Shown: positions 46,432 through 55,500, numbered from the stretch's first letter. The stretch: DNA of 64,000 nt from Colwellia sp. 20A7 (GCF_009832865.1 NZ_CP047130.1:4154001-4218000), one strand, 5' to 3'. Numbers and translations: made by a program. The notes: generated by a model from the sequence alone, not told the origin.

Positions 46432-46562
46432 TTTTATACCATCATGTTTTATTTAAGTAACTTTTATTGCATTAATTTTTAATTAATAAACAATGAATAA
46501 AAAACAATAACCAATATCCCCTATTCAATCAGAATAGCCCTATAGTTTGGCAAACCAATATA

Positions 46563-47945
46563 TTAGACTTTATAAAAAGCTAACGCCTTCAGTCTTGCTT
46601 CTTTATGTTCCACTATAGGCTTTACATAGATAGCCAATTTATTGTTTTCAATATACTGTTCTGGAAAATGAATATGTTTATCTGGAATACTTTTTAGCTC
46701 TGGTAAATACTTACGTATAAAGTTGCCGTTAGGATCAAAACGTTCACTCTGTCTTATCGGATTAAAAATTCTAAAATAAGGTTGTGAGTCACACCCGGTA
46801 CTTGCAGCCCATTGCCAACCACCATTGTTTGACGCTAAATCGCCATCAATTAAGTGCTGCATAAAATATTTTTCGCCTAGACGCCAATCAATCAATAAAT
46901 GTTTTGTTAAAAAACTCGCAACAACCATTCTTAAGCGGTTATGCATCCATCCCGTTTGATTAAGCTGACGCATTGCTGCATCAACCAATGGGTAACCAGT
47001 TTCGCCTTCACACCAAGCCTTAAATAATTCGTCATTATTGTGCCATCGAACTTCTTGATACTTTTCTTTGAAACAGAGGTGTTTACATAATTTTTGTTCA
47101 TGAAACATAAGATGGCGATAAAATTCACGCCAAATAATTTCATTTAACCAAGAAAATTCTTCGCTGTCTGATGCCATTAATAAATCTGGAAAGTTATTTA
47201 ATAATGAAATCAAAACGTACCGAGGACTAATAACACCTGCAGCCAGATAGGGTGAAATACCTGAAGTACCTTTAATTGAAGGAATATCTCTTTGTTGCGC
47301 GTAGCTTTTAACTTTATGTTGAAAAAAGGTCGGCAATGCAGTGCGTTCATATTCTTTAGCTAGCGGCCAAGCACTCGACGAACTATCTTCCAGATTAACT
47401 TTTACAGTACTTTCATCCGACAGTGATGTGCTTGTTACTTTGCCTAGGTATTCAAAGCCCGCTTGCTGAACGTATTTCAGCCAAGCTTTTTTGAACGGTG
47501 TAAACACCTTAAACATTTCACCTGATTGATTTAGGACTTTGCCCTTAGGCACAATCACATCAGCTTCATAAAGTGTTAACGGGATACCTTGTGTTATACA
47601 GGTAAGATCACGCTGCCGCTCATTAAACTCAAGTTCACTGTTCGCGAATACATTATCTGTATGATGACTAACACAGTAGTCTTTTAAATAAGTAATTTGC
47701 GCTGAAAAATCAGGAACAGACACTAATTCAAGTTCAATACCTAAATCAGCAAGCTCTTCAACAAGTGCCTGAGCATGCCGTTTTATAAAATCAATTTTGA
47801 TGGGTGACCAGTCGTGAGCTAACCATTGTTTTTCAGATATAAAAAAAATCGCCTTACGTGGCATTTCTGACTGAGATTGAGTCAAAAAGTAATGTAAGGC
47901 GGGATTGTCATGTGTTCTTAAATCATTACGAAACCAAAGTATCAA
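46563..47945 (-). CDS. phrB: deoxyribodipyrimidine photolyase
   Basis: A 460-residue class I CPD photolyase. N-terminal antenna domain opens LWFRNDLRTHDNPALHYFL; FAD domain shows TSGISPYLAAGVISPR, WNEIIWREFYRHL-like sequence near 268-280, GYPLVDAAMRQLNQTGWMHN and RLRMVVASFLTKHLLIDW, with NNGGWQWAASTGCD. It repairs UV-made pyrimidine dimers using light. It follows DUF523/1722 by 24 bp in the rpoE-chrR operon, the classic setting of the photooxidative stress response. Confidence 0.93.
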   Translation of the reverse strand: MILWFRNDLRTHDNPALHYFLTQSQSEMPRKAIFFISEKQWLAHDWSPIKIDFIKRHAQALVEELADLGIELELVSVPDFSAQITYLKDYCVSHHTDNVFANSELEFNERQRDLTCITQGIPLTLYEADVIVPKGKVLNQSGEMFKVFTPFKKAWLKYVQQAGFEYLGKVTSTSLSDESTVKVNLEDSSSSAWPLAKEYERTALPTFFQHKVKSYAQQRDIPSIKGTSGISPYLAAGVISPRYVLISLLNNFPDLLMASDSEEFSWLNEIIWREFYRHLMFHEQKLCKHLCFKEKYQEVRWHNNDELFKAWCEGETGYPLVDAAMRQLNQTGWMHNRLRMVVASFLTKHLLIDWRLGEKYFMQHLIDGDLASNNGGWQWAASTGCDSQPYFRIFNPIRQSERFDPNGNFIRKYLPELKSIPDKHIHFPEQYIENNKLAIYVKPIVEHKEARLKALAFYKV

Positions 47946-47968
47946 AGGAATTCCTTTATATGATAATT

Positions 47969-48928
47969 TTAGTAGGCATATCTCAGTCTTAACTCATCTG
48001 GATACGGTGATAAATAGGCTTGTTTAGCTAAGTAATCTTTAGGATGTTGCAACAAGTAGTGATTAATCAGCGTTAACGGTGCAACCAATGGCACTAACCC
48101 ATTACGATAAGCATCAATTTGTGCACATAATTCTTGTCTTTCATTACTTTGTAAGTGCTTAGAAAAGTACCCTTGAATATGTGCCAAGGTGTTCGCATGC
48201 TTTTTACGTGTTGCTTTTATGCTTAAGGCAGCCATTAATTGAGATATGTATTCTTTAGCCATTTCTTCTAAAGGCATGTCTGCTCTCGCTAATAATTGAC
48301 CTAAGCTCTTATAAGCAACAAGATCATGACTCATTACCGTATATTTATACTGGCTATGGAAAGTAGTCAGCTTATGCTTAGTTAAACCTGATGCTTCAAG
48401 ATTTTGCCAATGCTTATAAGCGTATACGCGTGCGACAAAGTTTTCTCGAATCAGTGGGTCGTTCAACCGACCATTCTCTTCACAAGGTAATAATGGGTTA
48501 GCTGCCATAATTTCTCGAGAAAAAGCACCAACACCATCAGAAACTAACGCATTGCCTTCAGGGCTATACACTTTTACGCGTTCCATGCCGCAGCTTGGGC
48601 TTTTCGCACAAAAAATGTAACCGCTTAAATAGCTTGTCATGCCAGCTACTTTCTTTCCGTAAGCCTGAAGTGCCTCAGTTACATCACCTGTACCATCAGG
48701 TCTAGACACACTTATTACATCATCTTTTTTTATTTGACGTATCGTTGGTCTAGGTATGGGTAGGCCGATGGCCACTTCTGGACAATATGCTTTGTAAGTA
48801 ACATGTTGAGAGAATTCTTTTATACAAAAATTAGATGGTTTATTACTCGCATCAAAACGAACTTTTTCACCTATTAAACAAGCACTTACGCCGATATGTA
48901 AATCTTCTTTTGCAACTGTGTGAATCAT
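47969..48928 (-). CDS. DUF523 plus DUF1722 protein (YbgA-like C-terminus)
   Basis: A 319-residue two-domain protein. DUF523 (about 8-150) shows GVSACLIGEKVRFDASNKPS, CPEVAIGLPIPRPTIR and FCAKSPSCGMERVKVY with conserved cysteines. DUF1722 (about 190-310) shows YKYTVMSHDLVAYKSLGQLL and HPKDYL, as in YbgA. Function is not established; the gene regularly neighbours photolyase genes. It lies 12 bp after chrR. Confidence 0.92.
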   Translation of the reverse strand: MIHTVAKEDLHIGVSACLIGEKVRFDASNKPSNFCIKEFSQHVTYKAYCPEVAIGLPIPRPTIRQIKKDDVISVSRPDGTGDVTEALQAYGKKVAGMTSYLSGYIFCAKSPSCGMERVKVYSPEGNALVSDGVGAFSREIMAANPLLPCEENGRLNDPLIRENFVARVYAYKHWQNLEASGLTKHKLTTFHSQYKYTVMSHDLVAYKSLGQLLARADMPLEEMAKEYISQLMAALSIKATRKKHANTLAHIQGYFSKHLQSNERQELCAQIDAYRNGLVPLVAPLTLINHYLLQHPKDYLAKQAYLSPYPDELRLRYAY

Positions 48929-48940
48929 GATGCTTTCCTT

Positions 48941-49600
48941 TTAATAAATAAATGCGCCGATCGGGTTAAGCAACTTATTGATGCCCTGTGTAAAGTGTAG
49001 TGCATCATTCGCTACTGTGTAGCATAAACATCCTTCTATTGAGACTGGATGATGCTGATGTGATGCATCAAGCATAATAAAATCACCTTTAACATACTCA
49101 CCATTATCATCTTGAAAAGAACCTTCTAATAATAATGTTAGTTCAAATCCTTTATGTGTATGTTCAGGCACACCGCCGCCTGGCTGCATTTGTAATAAAC
49201 TGGTATGAATTTCATTTTCATTCAACTGTATACGTGAACGAGATAATTTACCAATATTAGCCGCTTTACCTACTGCCATGTTATTTAACGCTTTGGGTAG
49301 CACATAAGTTTTGTTATTAAAAACAACTGATTTTTCATCATTTTCTGGTGGTAAAAATATATCATCGGATTCTGTAATTGCTGCAATCATCTGATCCATA
49401 TTTAAATCTTCAACAGATAGATTATCTTGATAATCGTCTTCAAAATTAACTTCTGCGACTTGATCTGTTAACTGTGCTATTTGATGCTGACATTTCGGAC
49501 ACATCTCCGCATGAATAGCAATTCCAGCAGATAATGAAGCGGGTAATTCTCCATTAACAAAAGATTGAATTAACTCAAATTTAGGGTGATGTTTAATCAT
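48941..49600 (-). CDS. chrR: ChrR-type zinc anti-sigma factor
   Basis: A 219-residue protein. The N-terminal anti-sigma domain has His4/His5, His30, Cys34 and Cys37, matching the zinc ligands (H, H, C, C) of Rhodobacter ChrR. The C-terminal cupin domain shows QMQPGGGVPEHTHKGFELT and FIMLDASHQHHPVS with metal-binding His and Glu. It holds the sigma factor inactive until singlet oxygen or related stress releases it. The start overlaps the sigma gene by eight bases, so the two are coupled in translation. Confidence 0.93.
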   Translation of the reverse strand: MIKHHPKFELIQSFVNGELPASLSAGIAIHAEMCPKCQHQIAQLTDQVAEVNFEDDYQDNLSVEDLNMDQMIAAITESDDIFLPPENDEKSVVFNNKTYVLPKALNNMAVGKAANIGKLSRSRIQLNENEIHTSLLQMQPGGGVPEHTHKGFELTLLLEGSFQDDNGEYVKGDFIMLDASHQHHPVSIEGCLCYTVANDALHFTQGINKLLNPIGAFIY

Positions 49601-50225
49601 GATTTTCTCCTAACTGTACTTTGAGTTTTGCTAATGCTAAACGCAAACGAGATTTTATCGTACCAAGAGGTAGGTTTAGATGAACTGCCAACTGTTCTTG
49701 CGACATTTCCATAAAATAAAAACCTTTTACCACCTGTTGCTGTGCTTCTGGCAACTCATCAATAACGGTTAATAACTGCTTATTTTCAAGATGGTCATCA
49801 AAGGTTTCTTCTTCAGTTGCGATGCTTTCGGCTATCGGCCAAATATCATCACTTAATGTATCTTCTTTATTCCCCTTAATTTTACGTAAAATATCAAAAG
49901 TTACATTACGCATAACGGTATAAACCCAGGTAGTGGCAGCCCCTTTATTTTTATCAAATAAGTGTGCCTTTCGCCAAACATTGCTCATAGTTTCTTGAAC
50001 TACTTCACTTGCTTGGGTTTCGTTGGGAAATTTACTACGCGCAATGCGCTTTATTTTTGGTGCAAAAAATTCAAACAAATGCGTAAAAGCAATTTTGTCT
50101 CGCGAAGTTGCAACGGCATCAAGCCACTGACAAAGTTTAGGATGATCTATTTTTTCTGACATCTGAGTAGATTTATCAGATGTCACTTTACTTAGCAAGA
50201 GAGTTTGCATTGCTTTTATCACCAA
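49593..50225 (-). CDS. rpoE: ECF sigma factor, RpoE/ChrR-partner type (ECF11)
   Basis: A 210-residue ECF sigma factor. Region 2 shows EVVQETMSNVWRKAHLFD and TWVYTVMRNVTFDILRK; region 4 shows LPEAQQQVVKGFYFMEMSQE and LPLGTIKSRLRLAL. It directs RNA polymerase to the promoters of the photooxidative response. The longest frame begins at TTG 50225; ATG 50210 or ATG 50162 are possible alternatives with no decisive ribosome site. A promoter of its own type lies about 25 bp upstream, so it should activate itself. Confidence 0.92.
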   Translation of the reverse strand: MVIKAMQTLLLSKVTSDKSTQMSEKIDHPKLCQWLDAVATSRDKIAFTHLFEFFAPKIKRIARSKFPNETQASEVVQETMSNVWRKAHLFDKNKGAATTWVYTVMRNVTFDILRKIKGNKEDTLSDDIWPIAESIATEEETFDDHLENKQLLTVIDELPEAQQQVVKGFYFMEMSQEQLAVHLNLPLGTIKSRLRLALAKLKVQLGENHD

Positions 50226-50250
50226 GAGCTGCTTTATAACTTATATACCT

Positions 50251-50277
50251 ATACGGCTCTTAATTAATAAAGATCAC
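50251..50277 (-). promoter_or_regulatory. sigma-E (ECF11)-type promoter of rpoE-chrR
   Basis: Read on the minus strand: AAGTGATC, 18 bp ending in CG, then TATAGG. The same pattern occurs upstream of three neighbouring units. The predicted start falls about 20 bp before the first rpoE start codon. Confidence 0.65.
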
Positions 50278-50335
50278 TTAATAACTAAGTTTTTACTTAT
50301 TTTTTGCTATTTTCTAAAAAAATTCACATTACTTT

Positions 50336-50968
50336 CTATTCGTTGAAGATAATAGACTGTACAAAGTGCTTCGCTTCTTCATAGTTATGACTATGTACAA
50401 AAGAAGTTTTGATATCTAAATCGACCGGAATAAGTTCTAACCACCTTGCTACCACCCAATTAGCATTATTCGTTGCTTTATCAACGTAGAGCTTATTTAG
50501 AATAGAATTATTATCAAAGACTTCATCCAATGATTGTGACAGGATATCGGTTGTGTCTTGACCTGTTTCTTGAGACCAATGTGAAATGTCAGACACTTCA
50601 CCAAAGTGCAAATCATCCTCATCTTTATCGCTAGATAGAATTTCAACTAAAGATTTACATTGAACATCTATTTCTAAAATACCGTCGTCACCCTGGTCAA
50701 AATTAATAATTTCAACCCAACTACCCCAAAGAGTATCAGGCTCTTCCGATTCAATAGTTTTTAAGTCAGGGTTTTCTGCCTTAGTATTAATTGAATCAGA
50801 GTCCTCTGATTTAATACTATTTAACCAGATAACAAAGCCTTGTTCTTGCGTTGCTATTTTTACCATTTTTAAATAACGTGGTTCAAAAATACGCAAACGA
50901 GTAATGCCACCTGGTAATATAAATACAGGTAATGGAAAAATAGGTAATCTTGTATTTACATTTTTCAT
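50336..50968 (-). CDS. Lon N-terminal (substrate-binding) domain protein
   Basis: A 210-residue protein beginning RLPIFPLPVFILPGGITRLRIFEPRY, the opening of the Lon substrate-binding domain; no ATPase or protease domain follows. An acidic insert (about 52-75, rich in Ser, Asp and Glu) is unusual. Such stand-alone proteins have no settled role; some may deliver substrates or bind peptides. Own sigma-E-type promoter upstream; ATG follows AAAGGAG. Confidence 0.85.
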   Translation of the reverse strand: MKNVNTRLPIFPLPVFILPGGITRLRIFEPRYLKMVKIATQEQGFVIWLNSIKSEDSDSINTKAENPDLKTIESEEPDTLWGSWVEIINFDQGDDGILEIDVQCKSLVEILSSDKDEDDLHFGEVSDISHWSQETGQDTTDILSQSLDEVFDNNSILNKLYVDKATNNANWVVARWLELIPVDLDIKTSFVHSHNYEEAKHFVQSIIFNE

Positions 50969-50999
50969 AAGTAGTTCGCTCCTTTTGTTAAGCTATTAG

Positions 51000-51027
51000 A
51001 TACGAATCAACACGAATAAATGATCAC
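51000..51027 (-). promoter_or_regulatory. sigma-E-type promoter of the Lon-domain gene
   Basis: Minus strand: AAGTGATC, 19 bp ending in CG, then TATCTA. Matches the rpoE promoter pattern closely. Confidence 0.65.
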
Positions 51028-51060
51028 TTATCAATACATTTATACGAAATAAAACTTACT

Positions 51061-51612
51061 TTATTGACATGTTTTTTGCGGGAACTCTTTATCAAAAAAT
51101 AAAGTGATTTCTGCGACATCAATACCAAATTTTGACATGGATGTTTTATTCATTACTCGATTTTCATCAAGTTGGTACATCCAATCATCCATACTGACTT
51201 GATAAGTTTCATCATCAAGCTTTAGCAGAAAATCATATTGAAATTGAAAAGCAAAACCCTGATGTTTTCCTATAGCAATACCAGCGACATCTTCAGCAGT
51301 GCCGCGATAGCTACCATCGTTTTGTTTAGTTAACTGCCAGTTACGAAAAGAAATCTCACCATCATTGAAATAAAACTTTTCAGCTAATGTGCCTTTATTG
51401 CCTTCCCACGTTCCGACAATTTCAACACAAAAACGTCTCGTCACTTCTTGAGAATAATCTTGTACTACACCCCAAGCAATTACGTTACCGTTGAAGTACT
51501 GCTTAATATCAAAAGGTGCCTCTGTCTCTTTATAATCCTGTAGTGCCGTTGAACAGCTAGCGAGAGTAAAAGCGATAATAGAAATTAATACGTCCTGAAT
51601 AAATTTACTCAT
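51061..51612 (-). CDS. DUF3833 lipoprotein
   Basis: A 183-residue protein with a lipoprotein signal (IIAFTLASC, Cys20) and the DUF3833 pattern: FDIKQYFNGNVIAWGVVQDYS, F-C-V-E-I-x-G-T-W, FYFNDGEISFRNWQL and YQVSMDDWMYQLDENRVMNK. Lipocalin-like beta strands are likely, so it may bind a lipid at a membrane surface. Last gene of a three-gene set; it overlaps the chalcone isomerase-like gene by eight bases. Usual neighbour of Cfa/DUF1365 loci. Confidence 0.9.
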   Translation of the reverse strand: MSKFIQDVLISIIAFTLASCSTALQDYKETEAPFDIKQYFNGNVIAWGVVQDYSQEVTRRFCVEIVGTWEGNKGTLAEKFYFNDGEISFRNWQLTKQNDGSYRGTAEDVAGIAIGKHQGFAFQFQYDFLLKLDDETYQVSMDDWMYQLDENRVMNKTSMSKFGIDVAEITLFFDKEFPQKTCQ

Positions 51613-52162
51613 GAATATTTTCTCCTAATAATTCAGCCCTCAATTCAGGCTCACTGGTCTTTTTTGAAAGCCATATGGCTAAGAATAGCTGACTAAACTC
51701 TGCTTGTTCAATAACGCCTACTTGCACATCATTAAAATAGAACATAGATTTATTATTTTGTACCGACAACGCTAACTTATCACCTGAATAAATATCAGGC
51801 CATATTGCTTTTAGTTTAGGAATAAACTGATTGTATTGAGCTTTTGAAAAACCTAAGTGTTGCCACTGTTCTATTGTGCGCTCAAGTAGGTCTGCTGCAG
51901 TAATATCTTTTAAATACTCTATTTCAAAAATCAGTTCTGCGGGTGGGTTTTCAGGTATATAGGAGCCTGACTTTGTATAAAGGGTACTATGATAAATATC
52001 CCAAAATAGAAATGTAAACTTAGCATTACCCACTTCTGTAAAGCCGAGTTCTTTAAAGCTTTCAGCTTGTTTTTCTTCCTTAACATTTTGATTATTGTCA
52101 GCCTGAACTTCGAACAGTATAGAGATAAATACCAACAATATTATTAGACCCGGTTTATACAT
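51605..52162 (-). CDS. exported chalcone isomerase-like protein
   Basis: A 185-residue protein with signal peptide (LIILLVFISILFEVQA) and a chalcone isomerase-like fold: ELGFTEVGNAKFTFLFWDIY, FEIEYLKDITAADLLERT and VGVIEQAEFSQLFLAIWLSK. Bacterial members do not make flavonoids; the fold binds fatty acids in related proteins, which suits the lipid context. Overlaps both neighbours by eight bases. Confidence 0.88.
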   Translation of the reverse strand: MYKPGLIILLVFISILFEVQADNNQNVKEEKQAESFKELGFTEVGNAKFTFLFWDIYHSTLYTKSGSYIPENPPAELIFEIEYLKDITAADLLERTIEQWQHLGFSKAQYNQFIPKLKAIWPDIYSGDKLALSVQNNKSMFYFNDVQVGVIEQAEFSQLFLAIWLSKKTSEPELRAELLGENIHE

Positions 52163-52649
52163 TATTTTTCTCCTGAAAATAGAACATTTTCTTTAAATGA
52201 AAAAACAACACCATTAATATTGACCAGATAACAGCTAAGATAAAGTAAGTAGTCAAAACCTCGAATCCAAAAGTCATTGATGTTAACGATTCACCGACGA
52301 TATAACTTAGCGGTGGGAAGATAAAACCAACGATTAACTGGAATACTTTAGCTCGCGATAAAAACTGTAAGCTATGAGCAACAGTTGCGGCAAAGGCGAT
52401 CCATAACATTATTAACCATAATGGAATAACTAACTGGTCTTTAAATTGAAAAACATCAAAAAATAATAAGGCTGAATCAATAACAATACCTATTGTCGCT
52501 ACAGATACAATTAATTTAGCTTCTGCAACTCGCTGTTTACAAAAATAAAAATGCAACCCTATCCATAAGAGAACCACAGGAATAAAGCGATTTTCTAAAA
52601 GAATCAGACCAAACCATGCAATGTTGAAACCGATAATATTAAGTAGCAT
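52155..52649 (-). CDS. DUF2878 membrane protein
   Basis: A 164-residue inner membrane protein with about five helices. Features: NIIGFNIAWFGLILLENRFI at the start, FIFPPLSYIVGESL in the middle. Matches DUF2878, a regular member of the Cfa/DUF1365/DUF3833 gene set. First gene of a three-gene operon behind a sigma-E-type promoter. Confidence 0.88.
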   Translation of the reverse strand: MLLNIIGFNIAWFGLILLENRFIPVVLLWIGLHFYFCKQRVAEAKLIVSVATIGIVIDSALLFFDVFQFKDQLVIPLWLIMLWIAFAATVAHSLQFLSRAKVFQLIVGFIFPPLSYIVGESLTSMTFGFEVLTTYFILAVIWSILMVLFFHLKKMFYFQEKNNV

Positions 52650-52678
52650 ATTAGTAATACTTGTTAGCTTTGTAGGTA

Positions 52679-52706
52679 ATACGGTTGAAACTTGAATTTG
52701 GATTAC
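52679..52706 (-). promoter_or_regulatory. sigma-E-type promoter of the DUF2878 operon
   Basis: Minus strand: AAGTAATCC, then a spacer ending in CG (19 bp after the ATC), then TATTAC. One mismatch to the GTGATC element of rpoE; spacing and CGTAT are the same. Confidence 0.6.
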
Positions 52707-52769
52707 TTATAGCCGACTTATTAACACCAGAAGGTAAAGTACGGCTAAAATCGGCAATTCAAAAAGTGA

Positions 52770-53513
52770 TTAAAATTTTCGACTGTATAAGAGCCTGATA
52801 CTTAAATTAGAATGCTTTTCAACTAATGGACTGTCCGTGATTTCAGAAGCAAACCAGGTATGCTGAAGGCTAAATTGGGTAAAGCCACCTAAAAGAATAG
52901 GTGTAGAGATAGATAAACCAAGACCCGAGTTCATGCCACTTTGGCCAATGTACTCAACTCTATTAGCATTAACTTCACCCTGACCTACGCCATAATAATA
53001 ATCGACATGTTTACTATCTAAATAACTAAATACCACGCTAGGTTCAACAAAAACCGGACCAAATCTAAACGTATGCGCAATAGTAGAAGTAAGTTCAACA
53101 CCATTTGAACGATTCAATACATCAAACATTGATGATAAGCCGATCTTCCAATTATTTTTTTGATACTTTAAGCCAATACCTGCATCCATAGATATTTTTC
53201 TATCAGCCATGCCAGCAAAAATATAACTATCATCTTCGTCAAATCCTTGAAACCTTGGTGCAACCTGTACTAAAACGTCTAGATCAGCAACCTTTGCCAC
53301 ATTGTAACTAACAAAAGGACCGTAAACATTTAGCTTTTCACCTCGATAACCAATGATGGGTAATATTATATTTCGTCTGTTGTAGCCTTTATATATCTCT
53401 TTACTTGTACTTAAACCAAGACCATATATAAAACCTGTCCGGTCTGCAGGCTTTTGCGCGACAGATGATAAAGAGACCAAAAGTGTTAGGCATACAATAA
53501 TTTTTTTAATCAT
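52770..53513 (-). CDS. MipA/OmpV-family outer membrane protein
   Basis: A 247-residue protein with signal peptide (IIVCLTLLVSLSSVAQ) and a beta-barrel ending in Phe. FIYGLGLSTSKEIYKGYNRR, PIIGYRGEKLNVYGPFVSYN and KISMDAGIGLKYQ fit MipA/OmpV. These act as scaffold or porin-like proteins. A weaker sigma-E-like sequence (TAAATC, 19 bp, TATATT after CG) lies upstream at about 53557-53584, so regulon membership is possible. Confidence 0.88.
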   Translation of the reverse strand: MIKKIIVCLTLLVSLSSVAQKPADRTGFIYGLGLSTSKEIYKGYNRRNIILPIIGYRGEKLNVYGPFVSYNVAKVADLDVLVQVAPRFQGFDEDDSYIFAGMADRKISMDAGIGLKYQKNNWKIGLSSMFDVLNRSNGVELTSTIAHTFRFGPVFVEPSVVFSYLDSKHVDYYYGVGQGEVNANRVEYIGQSGMNSGLGLSISTPILLGGFTQFSLQHTWFASEITDSPLVEKHSNLSIRLLYSRKF

Positions 53514-53650
53514 GGTTTAGCTATTCCTTGTAATAAATTAACCCTATTATTTCAATATACGTTGTTTAGCGGATTTTAGATTTATTATCTGGGTAATTTT
53601 TGCGTTTAAGTTTGCCTATTCGCTTAGCGCCGCTTTATTTTTGAATATTT

Positions 53651-53678
53651 GTGAACTAATTTAAGTAGGGATACGTAT
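53651..53678 (+). promoter_or_regulatory. sigma-E-type promoter of the thioredoxin-fold lipoprotein gene
   Basis: Plus strand: GTGAAC, 19 bp ending in CG, then TATCAT. One mismatch from GTGATC, same spacing and CGTAT as the other sites. It faces the gene at 53753. Confidence 0.55.
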
Positions 53679-53752
53679 CATTAATATAACGTTTTTTATA
53701 ATAAATAAATTTTATGACAAACAACCGGATAATAATCCCTAAGGACTTTTAC

Positions 53753-54277
53753 ATGCGTATCTTTTTTATCTGCTTATTCGCCCTATTAACTGCAAGTTGT
53801 AGTAGTAATTATACTAACCAATCGCAGGTTGGACAGAAATTCCCCTCGATTACAGGAGAAAGTCTTGAAGAGGAGCAAGTTAACATTCCAAGCGACTTTC
53901 AAGGAGAAAAAACACTATTACTTATTGGCTACAAACAAAATTCACAATTTGATATTGATAGATGGTTAATCGGCTTAGACATGACGTCGAGTAACGTTAA
54001 TGCTTATGAAATTCCGACCATAGCAGGCATGTTCCCAAGAATGTTTAGCACCATGATTGATAACGGTATGCGTGCCGGTATTCCAAAAGATTTATGGAAG
54101 GGTGTTATTACTGTTTATAAAGATGGTGAAAAAGTACAAGCCTTTACTGGTAACGAAAACCCCAATAGTGCCAGAGTCATTTTACTCGATGAAAACGGCA
54201 CCATTTTGTACATGTACGATGCTGGTTTTTCTGTTAGCGCGCTCAATCAAGTAAGAAGTTTTTTAACCAGTCCATAA
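53753..54277 (+). CDS. thioredoxin-like-fold lipoprotein without active-site cysteines
   Basis: A 174-residue lipoprotein: signal MRIFFICLFALLTASC with lipobox Cys16, then GQKFPSITGESLEEEQVNIP, KTLLLIGYKQNSQFDIDRWL and VILLDENGTILYMYDAGFS. The layout is that of an AhpC/TSA or Atp10-type thioredoxin fold but there are no cysteines beyond the lipid-anchored one, so no thiol chemistry is expected. A frame 13 codons longer exists; the lipobox and AAGGA site fix the start at 53753. Likely part of the sigma-E regulon. Confidence 0.8.
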   Translation: MRIFFICLFALLTASCSSNYTNQSQVGQKFPSITGESLEEEQVNIPSDFQGEKTLLLIGYKQNSQFDIDRWLIGLDMTSSNVNAYEIPTIAGMFPRMFSTMIDNGMRAGIPKDLWKGVITVYKDGEKVQAFTGNENPNSARVILLDENGTILYMYDAGFSVSALNQVRSFLTSP

Positions 54278-54301
54278 TTAAACTTACGTAATAACATTTG
54301 T

Positions 54302-54341
54302 CGAATAACGCTTACCGAATAACGCTTATCGAATAAAAAGC
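54302..54341 (+). repeat. short tandem repeat, 14-bp unit
   Basis: CGAATAACGCTTAC and CGAATAACGCTTAT follow directly on each other, with a partial third unit CGAATAAAAAGC. It lies between the lipoprotein and epimerase genes. No function can be assigned. Confidence 0.7.
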
Positions 54342-54450
54342 ATTCAATGAAGCTTGTAATATAAATGTAGCTGCAACACTTAACCAGTAGCATCGCTAAA
54401 GCCTGTAGCCAAGCCAGTACAGGTTAAAAATAATCTAATAAGGTAATCTT

Positions 54451-55356
54451 ATGAATGTTCTTATCACCGGTGGAACAGGGCTTATTGGTAAGGCCTTAAT
54501 TAAAACTTTGCGCCAAAACCACGCCAATATCACGGTTCTCACTAGAAGCAGCACTAAAGCCGTAAAAACATTAGGCACTGATATTAATGTTGTTGATGAG
54601 CTAAAACTTTCTACTATTGAGAACATAGATACCGTTATTAATTTAGCCGGCGAGCCTATTGCAAATAAACGATGGTCTACTGCTCAAAAAAAACAGATAT
54701 GCCAAAGCCGTTGGGATATTACAGAAAAATTAACCTCACTGATAAAAGCAGCAAACAATCCACCAAGCCTTTTCATTTCAGGTAGTGCTATTGGCATATA
54801 TGGCAGACAAGGTAGCCTTTCTATTGATGAGGAATTTACAGATTACCATCGAGAATTTACTTATGAGGTTTGCTCAAAGTGGGAAAATTTAGCGCTAGCA
54901 GCCAAATCAGAAAACACCCGTATTGCAATTCTAAGAACAGGAATTGTCTTAGATGAAAACGAAGGGGCTATTGCTAAAATGCTATTACCTTTTAAATTGT
55001 GCTTAGGCGGAAAAATAAGTCATGGGCAACAAATGATGTCATGGATACATATTGACGATATGGTAGCGGCTATCTTACATATTCAAAACACACCTAGCCT
55101 AAAAGGCTTTATCAATATAACAGCTGAGCAGCCAGTAACTAATGATGTATTCTCTCGTACTTTAGCAACAGCATTAAATAGACCTTGCATACTTACAACG
55201 CCAGCGTTTATGTTAAAGTTAATTTTTGGTGAAATGGCAGACCTATTACTCTTTGGCCAAGATGTAAAACCGACTAAATTAAAAAACAGTGGGTTCCACT
55301 TTACCTACCCAACCATTGATATCGCATTAAACAACCTACTAACTAAAAAGTTATAG
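54451..55356 (+). CDS. yfcH: TIGR01777-family NAD-dependent epimerase-like protein (YfcH)
   Basis: A 301-residue extended SDR: NVLITGGTGLIGKALIKTL, NLAGEPIANKRWSTAQKKQI, FISGSAIGIYGRQG, RTGIVLDENEGAIAKML and the conserved MSWIHIDDMVAAI. It matches YfcH/SulA-type proteins. The enzymatic role is not established; some homologues influence cell division. The ATG follows TAAGGTAATCTT. Confidence 0.92.
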   Translation: MNVLITGGTGLIGKALIKTLRQNHANITVLTRSSTKAVKTLGTDINVVDELKLSTIENIDTVINLAGEPIANKRWSTAQKKQICQSRWDITEKLTSLIKAANNPPSLFISGSAIGIYGRQGSLSIDEEFTDYHREFTYEVCSKWENLALAAKSENTRIAILRTGIVLDENEGAIAKMLLPFKLCLGGKISHGQQMMSWIHIDDMVAAILHIQNTPSLKGFINITAEQPVTNDVFSRTLATALNRPCILTTPAFMLKLIFGEMADLLLFGQDVKPTKLKNSGFHFTYPTIDIALNNLLTKKL

Positions 55357-55422
55357 CAATTGAGTAGCTTTAACGCTAATAGCTGTAATTTTTCCTTAAC
55401 TATCTAATCGAGTATTTCTTTG

Positions 55423-55451
55423 TTCATAGCTATCCTATTGATAGCTATGAA
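55423..55451. terminator. hairpin after the epimerase gene
   Basis: A perfect 12-bp stem: TTCATAGCTATC, loop CTATT, GATAGCTATGAA. No T run on the plus-strand side. Probably ends the yfcH transcript. Confidence 0.5.
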
Positions 55452-55500
55452 GCAGCCATTCCCTTTAATCAATAACAAAGCCATCGATTTGACCTCCATT

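Noticed and set aside
46432..46562. Sigma-E promoter before the NTF2-like gene.
   Set aside because: Candidates such as TGATTG with a TAT-like box have wrong spacing and lack the CGTAT seen at the other sites.
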